Source of the DNA: Methanobacteriota archaeon
GTDB taxonomy: Archaea; Halobacteriota; Methanomicrobia; Methanomicrobiales; Methanoculleaceae
Direction of reading: 5' to 3'
Assembly: GCA_030446015.1 (NCBI GenBank)
Contig: JASUSO010000014.1
Span: 1 to 38,174, forward strand
DNA: 38,174 nucleotides
Positions 27,433-36,133 of the stretch are shown here, piece by piece (within the stretch, counting starts at the first letter, position 1; every line of letters starts with the position of its first letter). The notes under the pieces were generated by a model. That model was given only the letters and a program-made list of their open reading frames with translations, searched no databases and was not told where the DNA came from. Position numbers and translations under genes: made by a program.

Positions 27433-28209
27433 TCAGGGCTCCCGGCGTCCGGTGCCGACGAGCGTCTTGATGATTGCATCCTCGTCGGCTACGTCGCAGT
27501 AGCGGGAGAAGTATCGATTGAGGTTCTTGATATCCCGGACCAGAAACGCCGACGCCCGCGGGTGATCCAGGGTGACCGCCTGTCCCATATCGATCAGGTA
27601 TGGTTTCTCGTGGTAGAGGATATTGTATTCGGAGAGGTCGGCATGGACCAGGCGGGCCTCCCGGTAGAGCCGCTCCACGTAGCCGAGGATCTCGCGGTAT
27701 GCCGCGGCGTAATCCTCGACCTCGGCGTTCCGGAGCTGCGGATACGGTATCTCATCTCGCCCGAGGAACTCCATCAGGAGGATGTTGCGGTCGAACGCAA
27801 GCGGTTCGGGGACCGGGATCCCCGCCTCGTGCGCCCGGGCGAGGTTGCTGTACTCCTTCTTCGTCCAGGCGAAGACGAGGCCCTTGCGCGTCCCCCGGAC
27901 GCTCGAGAACCGGCGGTCGCCTGCGAGGTAATCGTTCATCGCCTTGAAGTTCGCCGTCTGGATGCGGTAGATCTTGATCGCGATCCCCTGGCCGTCGCGC
28001 TCGCCGTAGAAGACGTTCGCCTCTTTTCCGGTGCTGATCGGCCCGCCGATGGCGGAGATCAGTTTCTTGTGGACGAGCTTGTAGAGGGCGATGAGGGTGA
28101 CCTCGTCAAAGACGTCGTCCCGTACCTTCACCGCATCGGCGTCCTTGATCCTGACGCCCATCGCCTCGATCTCGCGGTCGAACCGCTCGTACTCTTCACC
28201 GCGGCCCAC
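27433..28209 (-). CDS. RIO-type serine/threonine kinase (Rio1)
   Basis: GGPISTGKEANVFYGERDGQGIAIKIYR, LVHADLSEYNILYHEKPYLIDMGQAV; GTG start at 28209 inferred. Confidence 0.92.
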   Translation of the reverse strand: MGRGEEYERFDREIEAMGVRIKDADAVKVRDDVFDEVTLIALYKLVHKKLISAIGGPISTGKEANVFYGERDGQGIAIKIYRIQTANFKAMNDYLAGDRRFSSVRGTRKGLVFAWTKKEYSNLARAHEAGIPVPEPLAFDRNILLMEFLGRDEIPYPQLRNAEVEDYAAAYREILGYVERLYREARLVHADLSEYNILYHEKPYLIDMGQAVTLDHPRASAFLVRDIKNLNRYFSRYCDVADEDAIIKTLVGTGRREP

Positions 28210-28216
28210 GGCCGGA

Positions 28217-29164
28217 TCACCTGCTGCAGACGTAGTCGTGTACGGGGGCGAGGATATCGATGAGGTGCGCGGCGGCGGCGTTCTTGAGGTCGAGCGGGTG
28301 GATCTCGCCCGCGGCGTAGGCACGCTCAAGGTCCTCGTACGCGGCAAACTCGAGGTCGCCGCCGAACTTCTCCGGCCGGCGGATGGCGACCGCATCCGTC
28401 CGGGGGAAGACGTGGTAGCGCAGGATCTCGAGCACCGGGTTGTTCTCGACCTCGGGCGGGCAGAACGCCTTCTTCATCTTCTTCTTGATATCCTCCTCGG
28501 AGTCGGCGACCGATATGACGTTTCCGGCCGACGACGACATCTTCTTTCCGTCGAGGCCGTTGATGATCGGCGTATGGATGCAGACCGGCGCCGGATACCC
28601 TATCGATGGGAGGTGTTCCCGCGCGAGCATGTGAATCTTTCGCTGGTCGATCCCGCCGACGGCGGCGTCTACTCCAAGTGTCATGATGTCGACCATCTGC
28701 ATGATGGGATAGACCATCTGCGAGACCGTCGGGTTGTCCATCTGCCGCCCGACCTCGTCCATGCTCCTCTTCGCCCGGTTGAGAGTGATCGCCTGGGAGA
28801 GCTTGAGGACGGCAAGCTCGTACTCCGGCGTGAGCTGGACGTCCGAGCCGAGGACGTATTTTGCGCCGACGAGGCCGAGCCCCTCGAAGCAGAGGCGGTT
28901 GTACTCGGCCGTCTCCCGGATCTCTTCCATCGTCCCCTTGCGGTTCAAGAACGCGTGGAGGTCGGCGATGAGCACCGTCACCTCAAACCCTGCCTGCTGC
29001 AGGTCCATCAGTTTGTTCACCGTCACCATGTGGCCGAGGTGGATCTCGCCGCTCGGCTCGTAGCCGGTGTAGACCCGCTTGACCGGACGGTCGATGAGCG
29101 CACGCAGTTCCTCGTCGGTGACGACCTCTACGGTATTCCGGGTCGCCAGTTCGTACGGATCCAT
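28217..29164 (-). CDS. tyrS: Tyrosyl-tRNA synthetase (archaeal type)
   Basis: RVYTGYEPSGEIHLGHMVTVNKL, MDIMTLGVDAAVGGIDQRKIHMLAREHLP, GKKMSSSAGN. Confidence 0.96.
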   Translation of the reverse strand: MDPYELATRNTVEVVTDEELRALIDRPVKRVYTGYEPSGEIHLGHMVTVNKLMDLQQAGFEVTVLIADLHAFLNRKGTMEEIRETAEYNRLCFEGLGLVGAKYVLGSDVQLTPEYELAVLKLSQAITLNRAKRSMDEVGRQMDNPTVSQMVYPIMQMVDIMTLGVDAAVGGIDQRKIHMLAREHLPSIGYPAPVCIHTPIINGLDGKKMSSSAGNVISVADSEEDIKKKMKKAFCPPEVENNPVLEILRYHVFPRTDAVAIRRPEKFGGDLEFAAYEDLERAYAAGEIHPLDLKNAAAAHLIDILAPVHDYVCSR

Positions 29165-29218
29165 TAAAAATAGTGGGTCTGCCGGGGAGTTAATCCTTCT
29201 TCCTCCCCTGCTCTCTCT

Positions 29219-30244
29219 TCACCCGATCGCGACGAGACCGAGGGCTTCGTTGGTCATCCGGATGGATTCTTCGGGATCCTTCACCGTTCCCATCAGGGCG
29301 CGGATGCAGTCGATGTTCTCGGGGACGACGTCGGCCTCCTGGTGGATCGCCTGGAAGCAGTAGAACTCCTTGCCGTTTAAGACCGAGACCGACTCCTCGA
29401 AGACCCCGTTCTCCCAGAGGTCCGTCCGCGGCCGGCCGAGGTCCTGGGTATACTCCCGGAGCTGGGCGTTGCTCTTGATCCCGGTGGCCTTGCGGACGAG
29501 CCCGATCCGGCTGTGGTTCTCAAAGACCTTCAGCACCTCCTCGCGGGTGGTCTCCTTCTTCAAGTCCATCTGGATCGAGTGCATGTGCATGAATGTCGTC
29601 GGGACAATCATCGCGAGGGTGACGATCTTGATCTGCGGGAGGACGGTATTGACATCGGGGCCGTGGTGGCTCGGGATCGTCGCCGGGTTGAGGACGATCG
29701 CGTCCACCGGGCCTCTCTTCACGTCGTCGGGGTCCGCCGCCCGCCGGACCATCACCGCCCGGACCCGCTCGACGCCGAAGGCCTGGTCCAGGGCGTGGAT
29801 GAGCCGGACGAGCCCGGTGGTGTTGCACGAGACGACCCGGGCGAACTGCTTTCCGAGAGCCTCCTTATAGTTTGCGTGAGCGTTGAAGGAGAACCCGGCG
29901 ACCTCGTGCTCCTCGCCGCCCTGAAAGATCGCCTTCTTCCCCAGTTTCTCATAGATCGGCCGGTTCTTCTCGCCGACGCCACCGGGGGTGGCGTCCACGA
30001 CGATATCGGCGGCTTTGAGCATCGCCTCGACGTCGCCGGCGACCTCGAGCCCGGCCTTCTCGAACGCCGACTTCTTTGAGAGGTCGGCGATGTAGAGGGG
30101 GTACCCGCGCTCTTTTGCGATGTACGCCTCGGCGGAGACGCTCGTCTTAGAGACCCCGATCACTTCCATATCGGGCTGTGCGGCGACCGCATCGGCGACC
30201 CGTTTGCCGATGGTGCCGAACCCGTTGATCGCGACTTTGATCAT
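29219..30244 (-). CDS. gap: Glyceraldehyde-3-phosphate dehydrogenase (archaeal type)
   Basis: MIKVAINGFGTIGKRVADAV, VVSCNTTGLVRLIHAL. Confidence 0.96.
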   Translation of the reverse strand: MIKVAINGFGTIGKRVADAVAAQPDMEVIGVSKTSVSAEAYIAKERGYPLYIADLSKKSAFEKAGLEVAGDVEAMLKAADIVVDATPGGVGEKNRPIYEKLGKKAIFQGGEEHEVAGFSFNAHANYKEALGKQFARVVSCNTTGLVRLIHALDQAFGVERVRAVMVRRAADPDDVKRGPVDAIVLNPATIPSHHGPDVNTVLPQIKIVTLAMIVPTTFMHMHSIQMDLKKETTREEVLKVFENHSRIGLVRKATGIKSNAQLREYTQDLGRPRTDLWENGVFEESVSVLNGKEFYCFQAIHQEADVVPENIDCIRALMGTVKDPEESIRMTNEALGLVAIG

Positions 30245-30511
30245 GCATGATGGAATACAGAACAAAAATTAATAAAGGTTGCTGGTTTGCAAATACGAAG
30301 GCTATTAGAGACGGTTAGCGGAAACCGGGACTTCTCGCTGCCTGAAATATCGGAAACTCCGGATAAAATCGGCAAACGGAGTCCCAAGATATAAACACGG
30401 CAGGATTCGCGGGGTCCCGGGAGCGGCAGGACGGGACCTGCTGTCTCTCCTCCTCCCGGAAGGCAGGGGCGCGGCGCGGCAGGACTTATATCCGATCGGG
30501 GCGATGGAGGT

Positions 30512-31090
30512 ATGTCCATGGATCAGCAGCCCGTCCTTGCAACCGACCGCCTGCTCCTGCGGCCGTATACCCTCGCTGACGCCCGTGCGGTGCAGCAGCT
30601 CTGTGGGGACTACGCCGTCTCCGCGACGACCCTGCTCCCCTATCCGTATCCGGACGGGCTCGCCGAGATCTGGATCGCCTCCCTCAGCGACGGCGATGCC
30701 GCGGCCTTCGCCGTCACCCTTGCCCGTGACGGGACTCTCATCGGCGGTGCCCGCCTCCGGATCGAGACCGATCACGCCCGCGGCGAGCTCGGGTTCTGGA
30801 TCGCGAAGTCCTGCTGGGGCCAGGGGTATGCCACCGAGGCCGTCCGTGCGTTGATCGAGTACGGGTTCTCGGTCCTCGGGCTGCACCGGATCCACGCGAT
30901 GCACTTCACCCGCAACCCTGCTTCGGGCCGGGTGATGGAGAAGTGCGGGATGGTGCACGAAGGCCGGCTCCGCGGGCACATCAAGAAATGGGGCGTCTAT
31001 GAGGACGTCGAGATCTGGGGGATCCTTAATGGGCAGGTCAGCCCTGCCGGGATGTATGCCTCTCCGGCGTTGTCGGAGGTGCCCGTATGA
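30512..31090 (+). CDS. GNAT N-acetyltransferase (RimJ/RimL-like), copy 1
   Basis: LATDRLLLRPYTLADA, ELGFWIAKSCWGQGYATEAVRALIEYGFSVLGLHRIHA. Confidence 0.93.
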   Translation: MSMDQQPVLATDRLLLRPYTLADARAVQQLCGDYAVSATTLLPYPYPDGLAEIWIASLSDGDAAAFAVTLARDGTLIGGARLRIETDHARGELGFWIAKSCWGQGYATEAVRALIEYGFSVLGLHRIHAMHFTRNPASGRVMEKCGMVHEGRLRGHIKKWGVYEDVEIWGILNGQVSPAGMYASPALSEVPV

Positions 31091-31665
31091 CCGGACAGCC
31101 CGTCCTTGAGACCGCCCGCCTGCTCCTGCGGCCGTTCACCCTCGCAGATGCCCCGGAGGTGCAACGGATCGCCGGCGACTACGAGATCGCCTCACGCGCC
31201 CTCGATATACCCTATCCGTACCCTGACGGGGCGGCGGAGGCCTGGATCGCCACCCACGCGCCCGCATTTGAGCAGGGAGTTCAGATCGTCTACGCCGTCA
31301 CCCGCCGCGGCGAGCCGGGCCTCGTCGGCGCGGTCGGGCTCGTAGAGATCGACCGCACTCACGAGCGGGCGGAGCTCGGGTTCTGGGTTGCGCGGTCCTG
31401 CTGGGGCAGAGGGTATGCCACCGAGGCCGCCCGTGCGTTGATCGAGTACGGGTTCTCGGTCCTCGGGCTGCACCGGGTCTACGCCACGCACTTCTCCCGC
31501 AACCCTGCCTCGGGCCGGGTGATGGAGAAGTGCGGGATGGTGCACGAGGCGCACCTGCGGGAGCACGTGAGGAAATGGGGAGTCTTTGAGGACGTCGAGA
31601 TCTGGGGGATTCTGAGCGACGAGTGGCGGGAGCGGCGGACGGTCCCGGCGACCCGCGAGGGGTGA
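31087..31665 (+). CDS. GNAT N-acetyltransferase (RimJ/RimL-like), copy 2
   Basis: Tandem paralog, 4-nt ATGA overlap with copy 1. Confidence 0.93.
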   Translation: MTGQPVLETARLLLRPFTLADAPEVQRIAGDYEIASRALDIPYPYPDGAAEAWIATHAPAFEQGVQIVYAVTRRGEPGLVGAVGLVEIDRTHERAELGFWVARSCWGRGYATEAARALIEYGFSVLGLHRVYATHFSRNPASGRVMEKCGMVHEAHLREHVRKWGVFEDVEIWGILSDEWRERRTVPATREG

Positions 31666-31696
31666 ACCCGCGGGTTCACTCATTGGCCCAGAAACC

Positions 31697-31906
31697 CTAT
31701 CTCTCGACAAAGACGGCGTAGCCCCGGTGCCCGCCCTCGGTGGCGGTCCCGAGGACGAGTACGTCCGCTCCCCGGCGTTCCAGTTGTTGGGCGTAGGTCT
31801 TTGCGGCCTGCTGGGTCTCGTAGAGCCGGTCGGCGTAATACTCCCTTCCGTCGATGACCCGCCGCTGCCGTATCCGGATCCATTCGGTCCTCGAACTCCG
31901 ATCCAT
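31697..31906 (-). CDS. Small hypothetical protein
   Basis: 69 aa, RVIDGREYYADRLYETQQAAKTYAQQLERRGADVLVLG; plausible start and composition. Confidence 0.6.
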   Translation of the reverse strand: MDRSSRTEWIRIRQRRVIDGREYYADRLYETQQAAKTYAQQLERRGADVLVLGTATEGGHRGYAVFVER

Positions 31907-31973
31907 GGTTTATCGTTTCAGCGGGCAGGCAATAGTTGTTGCGCATCGCTCCGCTGATAACGAGCACCAGGCT

Positions 31974-32267
31974 TTATTGTGCCCGTGGCGCCTGCGTTTT
32001 TCTCTCCGCCCAGTACGCCTCCGCTTCCTCCTCCATCTCCTCGAGCCGGTCGTAGTAGTCCGGGAACTCGCGGAGATGGGCGAGCGCTATCTTTGCTGTC
32101 AGGAAGAGGTCGTCGTCGGTGACGTTCGTCTCCGGGTCGTGGAGGCCGTGCTCGAGTTCCACGACCATGCCCCGCCGGAACTGATCGACGTCGAACTCCT
32201 CCCAGGTGATGCCGAGCTGCTCGCCCATCGCCTTTGCTTCTTCCGTGGTTACGTCTCTTCGCACCAT
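31974..32267 (-). CDS. DUF5661-like protein
   Basis: TTEEAKAMGEQLGITWEEFDVDQFRRGMVVELEHGLHDPETNVTDDD. Confidence 0.75.
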   Translation of the reverse strand: MVRRDVTTEEAKAMGEQLGITWEEFDVDQFRRGMVVELEHGLHDPETNVTDDDLFLTAKIALAHLREFPDYYDRLEEMEEEAEAYWAERKTQAPRAQ

Positions 32268-32403
32268 GTGGATCTGATGAAGAGTGGGTCTTTGAGGTTA
32301 TGAGCCTAGCGGAGGTACAGGGAGGACGGGCCGAAGCCGTCTCCACGCCCGGGCTCATGCCCCCCCGCAACCCTTATCCCCACGACCCCCGTTACTCCCG
32401 CCC

Positions 32404-32616
32404 ATGCAGCGCCAGACCGTCGAGTCCACCAACATAAGGTCGGTCGGCTACGACCCGGAAGACGAGGTTTTAGAGGTCGAGTTCCACAGCGGAGGGGTCT
32501 ACCACTACGTTGGGGTGCCGCCCGACGTCTACGAAGGAATGCTCGCAGCACGGTCAAAGGGCCGGTATTTCGGCGATTTCATCCGGCTGCGCTACCCCTT
32601 CGAGAAGGTCCGGTGA
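32404..32616 (+). CDS. KTSC-domain protein, copy 1
   Basis: STNIRSVGYDPEDEVLEVEFHSGGVYHYVGVPPDVYEGMLAARSKGRYF. Confidence 0.9.
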   Translation: MQRQTVESTNIRSVGYDPEDEVLEVEFHSGGVYHYVGVPPDVYEGMLAARSKGRYFGDFIRLRYPFEKVR

Positions 32617-32662
32617 GACCCGCCGCAACCGCTATCATCTTCGCCCGCCACAACCCGCCGGT

Positions 32663-32902
32663 ATGTCCCAGGAGTCATCCGGACGTCCCGGCGCCGTACG
32701 GTCGGTCGGCTACGACCCGACGACGAAGGCGCTCCTCGTCATCTGCGAGAGCGCCGACGCCTACCGTTACGCCGGGGTTCCAAAAGAGGTCTACGACGCC
32801 CTCCTCGCGGCCGAATCAAGGGGGCGGTTCATCCGCGAGTCGATCGAGGGCAGGTACCCCCGGGAGAAGTATCCCTGTATGATGGTGGGGGAGGATATCT
32901 GA
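32663..32902 (+). CDS. KTSC-domain protein, copy 2 (divergent)
   Basis: AVRSVGYDPTTKALLVICESADAYRYAGVPKEVYDALLAAESRGRF. Confidence 0.85.
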   Translation: MSQESSGRPGAVRSVGYDPTTKALLVICESADAYRYAGVPKEVYDALLAAESRGRFIRESIEGRYPREKYPCMMVGEDI

Positions 32903-33006
32903 CCCGGGCTGCGCCCCCACCCCCGGATAGGCCGTCGAGGGCGAAAGCAAGGTTTATCCCGGTGGTTCGCGCAACCCGAGAAGGAGAGCACCTGCTGCCC
33001 TGAGGA

Positions 33007-33945
33007 GTGACCCCTATGACGACCGTGATTGCCGTCGACCTCGGCGGAACCAACCTCCGCGCCGCCCTGATCGGCCCGGACGCGACCATACTCGCCCACG
33101 ACGCCGTCCCGACGCCGACTGCCGGGCCGTCAGGGGAGGTGATCACCGCCGCGATCGCCGCCCGGGTGGAAGCCCTCCTCGCGCTGCCGGAAGGGAAGGA
33201 GGCCGCGGCCATCGGGGTCGCGTCGGCCGGCCCGATAGACCCCGGCCGGGGCTGGGTCGTCGACTCGCCGAACATCGCGTTCCCGGTCGTGGAGATCGTC
33301 GAGCCGCTCCGGGAGCGGTTCGGGCTGCCGGTCAGGCTCATCAACGACGCCCGGGCAGGCGTCCTCGGCGAACGGTGGGCGGGCGCCGCCCGCGGCTCCG
33401 ATAACGTCGTCTACATCACCCTCTCGACCGGGATCGGCGGCGGTGCGGTGGTGAACGGCTGCCTCCTTCTCGGGATGAACGGAAACGCGGGGGAGATCGG
33501 GCACGTCCCCGTCGATACCCGCTACAACCTCGTCTGCGGGTGCGGGTTTGCCGGCCACTGGGAAGCCTACGCCTCTGCAAAGAACATCCCCCGGTTCTTC
33601 GCGGCGTGGCGGGAGGCGGCCGGCGTCCGGGACGTGGCCTTCGACCCCTCCTCCACCCGGGCGATCTTCGAGGCGGCGCGGGCAGAGGACCCGGCCGCCC
33701 TTGCCTTCATGGAGGCGCTCGGGGAGGTGAACGGCCGCGGGGTCTCGGCGGTCACCGTCGCCTACAATCCCGAGATGATCGTCCTCGACGGCCCGCTCGC
33801 CCGGTACTACGGGGATATCGTGATCCGGCATATGGAGCCGTTCATCGACCGCTACCTCCCCCTCCCCCGGCTTGTCGTATCGAGCCTTGCAGGACAGGCG
33901 CCGCTCCTCGGGGCGGCGGCGTACGTGCTGGAGGCAGGACGATGA
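33007..33945 (+). CDS. ROK family sugar kinase
   Basis: VIAVDLGGTNLRAALIG, ITLSTGIGGGAVVNG, GEIGHVPV, CGCGFAGHWEAYAS. Confidence 0.93.
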   Translation: MTPMTTVIAVDLGGTNLRAALIGPDATILAHDAVPTPTAGPSGEVITAAIAARVEALLALPEGKEAAAIGVASAGPIDPGRGWVVDSPNIAFPVVEIVEPLRERFGLPVRLINDARAGVLGERWAGAARGSDNVVYITLSTGIGGGAVVNGCLLLGMNGNAGEIGHVPVDTRYNLVCGCGFAGHWEAYASAKNIPRFFAAWREAAGVRDVAFDPSSTRAIFEAARAEDPAALAFMEALGEVNGRGVSAVTVAYNPEMIVLDGPLARYYGDIVIRHMEPFIDRYLPLPRLVVSSLAGQAPLLGAAAYVLEAGR

Positions 33946-34451
33946 TCGAGATATATCCAAACCTCTACATCGGGACGCAGGAGGACTACGAGGTCACGGT
34001 GGAGGCGCACGAGACCTGGTGCGTGGTGCACGCCTGCCGGAGCCCCTACCACTGCCTGGCGGTCACCTACTCGCCTGTCGGGACGGTGCCGCCGGACCAC
34101 CCCGAGCACCTGGTCGCCCGGCGGGGGAACCGGCTGATGCTCAACCTGGTCGATGCGAGGGACCCCGGTGACGTCCCGAAAGAGGCGATCGACGCCGCGC
34201 TCGCCTTCATCCACCGATGCCTCTCGGAGGGGCGGCAGGTGCTGGTCCACTGCGGGTTCGGCGTCTCCCGGTCGGCGGCGATCGGGCTCCTCTACCTCGC
34301 GGCCTACACCGACGCCCTGCCGGGGGAGCGGTTCGCCGACGCCGAGGAGGCCTACCGCAAGATCTACCCGCCCTACAAACCCGGCCGGGGGATCCGGGGC
34401 TTTCTTATGGCGCACTGGGAGGAGTACGCGGGGAGGCGGGTGGCGGCGTGA
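33942..34451 (+). CDS. Dual-specificity protein phosphatase-like
   Basis: VLVHCGFGVSRSAAIGLLYL (HCxxGxxR). Confidence 0.85.
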   Translation: MIEIYPNLYIGTQEDYEVTVEAHETWCVVHACRSPYHCLAVTYSPVGTVPPDHPEHLVARRGNRLMLNLVDARDPGDVPKEAIDAALAFIHRCLSEGRQVLVHCGFGVSRSAAIGLLYLAAYTDALPGERFADAEEAYRKIYPPYKPGRGIRGFLMAHWEEYAGRRVAA

Positions 34452-34816
34452 CCGCGGAGCCCCTCGGCACCGCCGTGATCGAGATCCGGCGGTCGCGGTT
34501 CTACGCTCATCTCTACCGGATCGAGAGGCTGGACGACGTCGCGGCGGTTCTTGCCGGCCACCGGGAGGCCTACCGGAAGGCCGCCCACCACTGCGCCGCC
34601 TTCCGGTGCGGCTCACGCGAGGAGTTCAAGAACGACGGCGAGGTCGGCCGGCCGGGGAGGGTCCTCCTCGACCTCCTCCACAGGCACGGCCTTGCGAGCC
34701 ACGCGCTGGTGGTCTCGCGGATCTTCGGGGGCGTTCTCCTCGGCCCGGGCAACGTCGGGCGGGCGTTCCGCGACGCCGGGGAGGCGGCGATCCGCGAGGC
34801 GGGGGTCACCCGGTGA
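34448..34816 (+). CDS. IMPACT/YigZ (UPF0029)-like protein
   Basis: VIEIRRSRFYAHLYRI..AHHCAAFRCG..NDGEVGRPGRVLLDLL; GTG start overlapping the upstream stop. Confidence 0.6.
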   Translation: MTAEPLGTAVIEIRRSRFYAHLYRIERLDDVAAVLAGHREAYRKAAHHCAAFRCGSREEFKNDGEVGRPGRVLLDLLHRHGLASHALVVSRIFGGVLLGPGNVGRAFRDAGEAAIREAGVTR

Positions 34817-34827
34817 CGAGAGCCTGC
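34808..34827. repeat. Left copy of 20-bp direct repeat ACCCGGTGACGAGAGCCTGC
   Basis: Identical to 37122-37141. Confidence 0.9.
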
Positions 34828-35034
34828 CCCTGTAAGATCGAGCCACCTCCGGTGATGGTTGTTAAGATGGGAGCGAATTTGGCAGCTTCGTGAGATCCCC
34901 TGAAGAATGGATGAGGTCGTCTCAAAAAGATCTCCGAACCTTCAGTATACTCTGATCGGAGCCCTTACTTCCCAGGTATCTACCATTTGAATCATTTCCT
35001 GGGCGGAAGGGTGAAACGGCTTTCCATTGGATAT

Positions 35035-35148
35035 CGCACCTAGCGGTGCTCAAACTCTGCCTGCCCTTCGGGCACGCATCGTTTATCGCCACGCGGGGGA
35101 GGGTCCGGGGAGGGGCGACCGGAGGGAGCTTGAGCACCGTCAGGTGCG
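35035..35148. repeat. Inverted-repeat intergenic element (related to 23965-23986)
   Basis: 35035-35057 CGCACCTAGCGGTGCTCAAACTC vs 35126-35148 GAGCTTGAGCACCGTCAGGTGCG, 20 of 23 positions complementary. Confidence 0.75.
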
Positions 35149-35281
35149 AAGGGGTGTCCCCCTCCCGGTAACAGCGTTTTGGAACAACTTCGATCATGAT
35201 TGTGCTGGTTGTTGATGGGTAAGAATCAAAAATGGTTGCTGTATGCGAGCATCCGCGCACCCAGGAGTAAGGTAGGTCAAT

Positions 35282-36133
35282 CTAAAACCATTTATCCAGT
35301 GTTTGGTTCTGGTGTTCTGGTTCGACATTCTTTGGAGGAGAGCCTTTTTTCGGAGGATAATATAGTCCTATAATTAACCACGTGGGCTGAAGCGAATGCA
35401 TACCAACGACAAAATAAAGATCTCTCTCATTTAGCATCCATGTGTAAAATTTGTCGTATAACTTTTCCCATAGGATCTGGGTGTCCCCATACTCTTGGCC
35501 CCATCTACGATACGCCTCTAACAACTCCCAATCTTCACATAAAATATCGTGGGAGCCGTTCGAGCAGGTTAAACAACCATCGGAGCATTTAAAACGATAT
35601 GCAAACGGGTATGGAATTTTCTGGATTACGGGGGTTTTAGATCCATCTATTCCTTGCCGGTATTCTTTCGGACCTGTGTAGATTTCAAGTTCCTGCCGGT
35701 TATAAAATTTTAGAACTTCCTTAGGTTTAATCAATCCAAGTGAGGTCTTGTCCTCCTTGTGTTTTTGATCTAAGTGACTTAAAGAAGGATCGACTTTATC
35801 GAGAATTAACTTGTTGCGTTTATCCCAAATTTTGCTGTTGGGAGCGCCACTCAAACTGCGATCTATAATAGTTATATCTGAACCCTCTTTAACTTTATAA
35901 CTCTCTTTTCTCCCGAGTTTTTCGGATTCTGCTTTCTGACAAGTGACCTCCACAAGATCAAACTTACGAATCTTATTGTCTCCGATATAATGTCTCGTTG
36001 AAATAGGATACAACCGGATCCAATTTCCTTCTTCAGTAATCCCGGCTGTACAGGCGACCTCACCTCGAGATCTTCGACTGTATTCAGGGTAGGTTTTTAC
36101 TATAACCCAGACACGTTTTTTCTCCCAGCTCAC
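35282..36133 (-). CDS. Probable dual-OB-domain protein with central Cys cluster
   Basis: WVIVKTYPEYSRRSRGEVACTAGITEEGNWIRLYPI, FKCSDGCLTCSNGSHDILCEDWELLEAYR, DLYFVVGMHSLQPTWLIIGLYYPP. Confidence 0.65.
   Translation of the reverse strand: MSWEKKRVWVIVKTYPEYSRRSRGEVACTAGITEEGNWIRLYPISTRHYIGDNKIRKFDLVEVTCQKAESEKLGRKESYKVKEGSDITIIDRSLSGAPNSKIWDKRNKLILDKVDPSLSHLDQKHKEDKTSLGLIKPKEVLKFYNRQELEIYTGPKEYRQGIDGSKTPVIQKIPYPFAYRFKCSDGCLTCSNGSHDILCEDWELLEAYRRWGQEYGDTQILWEKLYDKFYTWMLNERDLYFVVGMHSLQPTWLIIGLYYPPKKGSPPKNVEPEHQNQTLDKWF

Noticed and set aside
33942-34451. Dual-specificity phosphatase next to the ROK kinase as a novel system
   Set aside because: Overlapping stop/start is ordinary operon packing; no unusual motif beyond a standard HCxxGxxR
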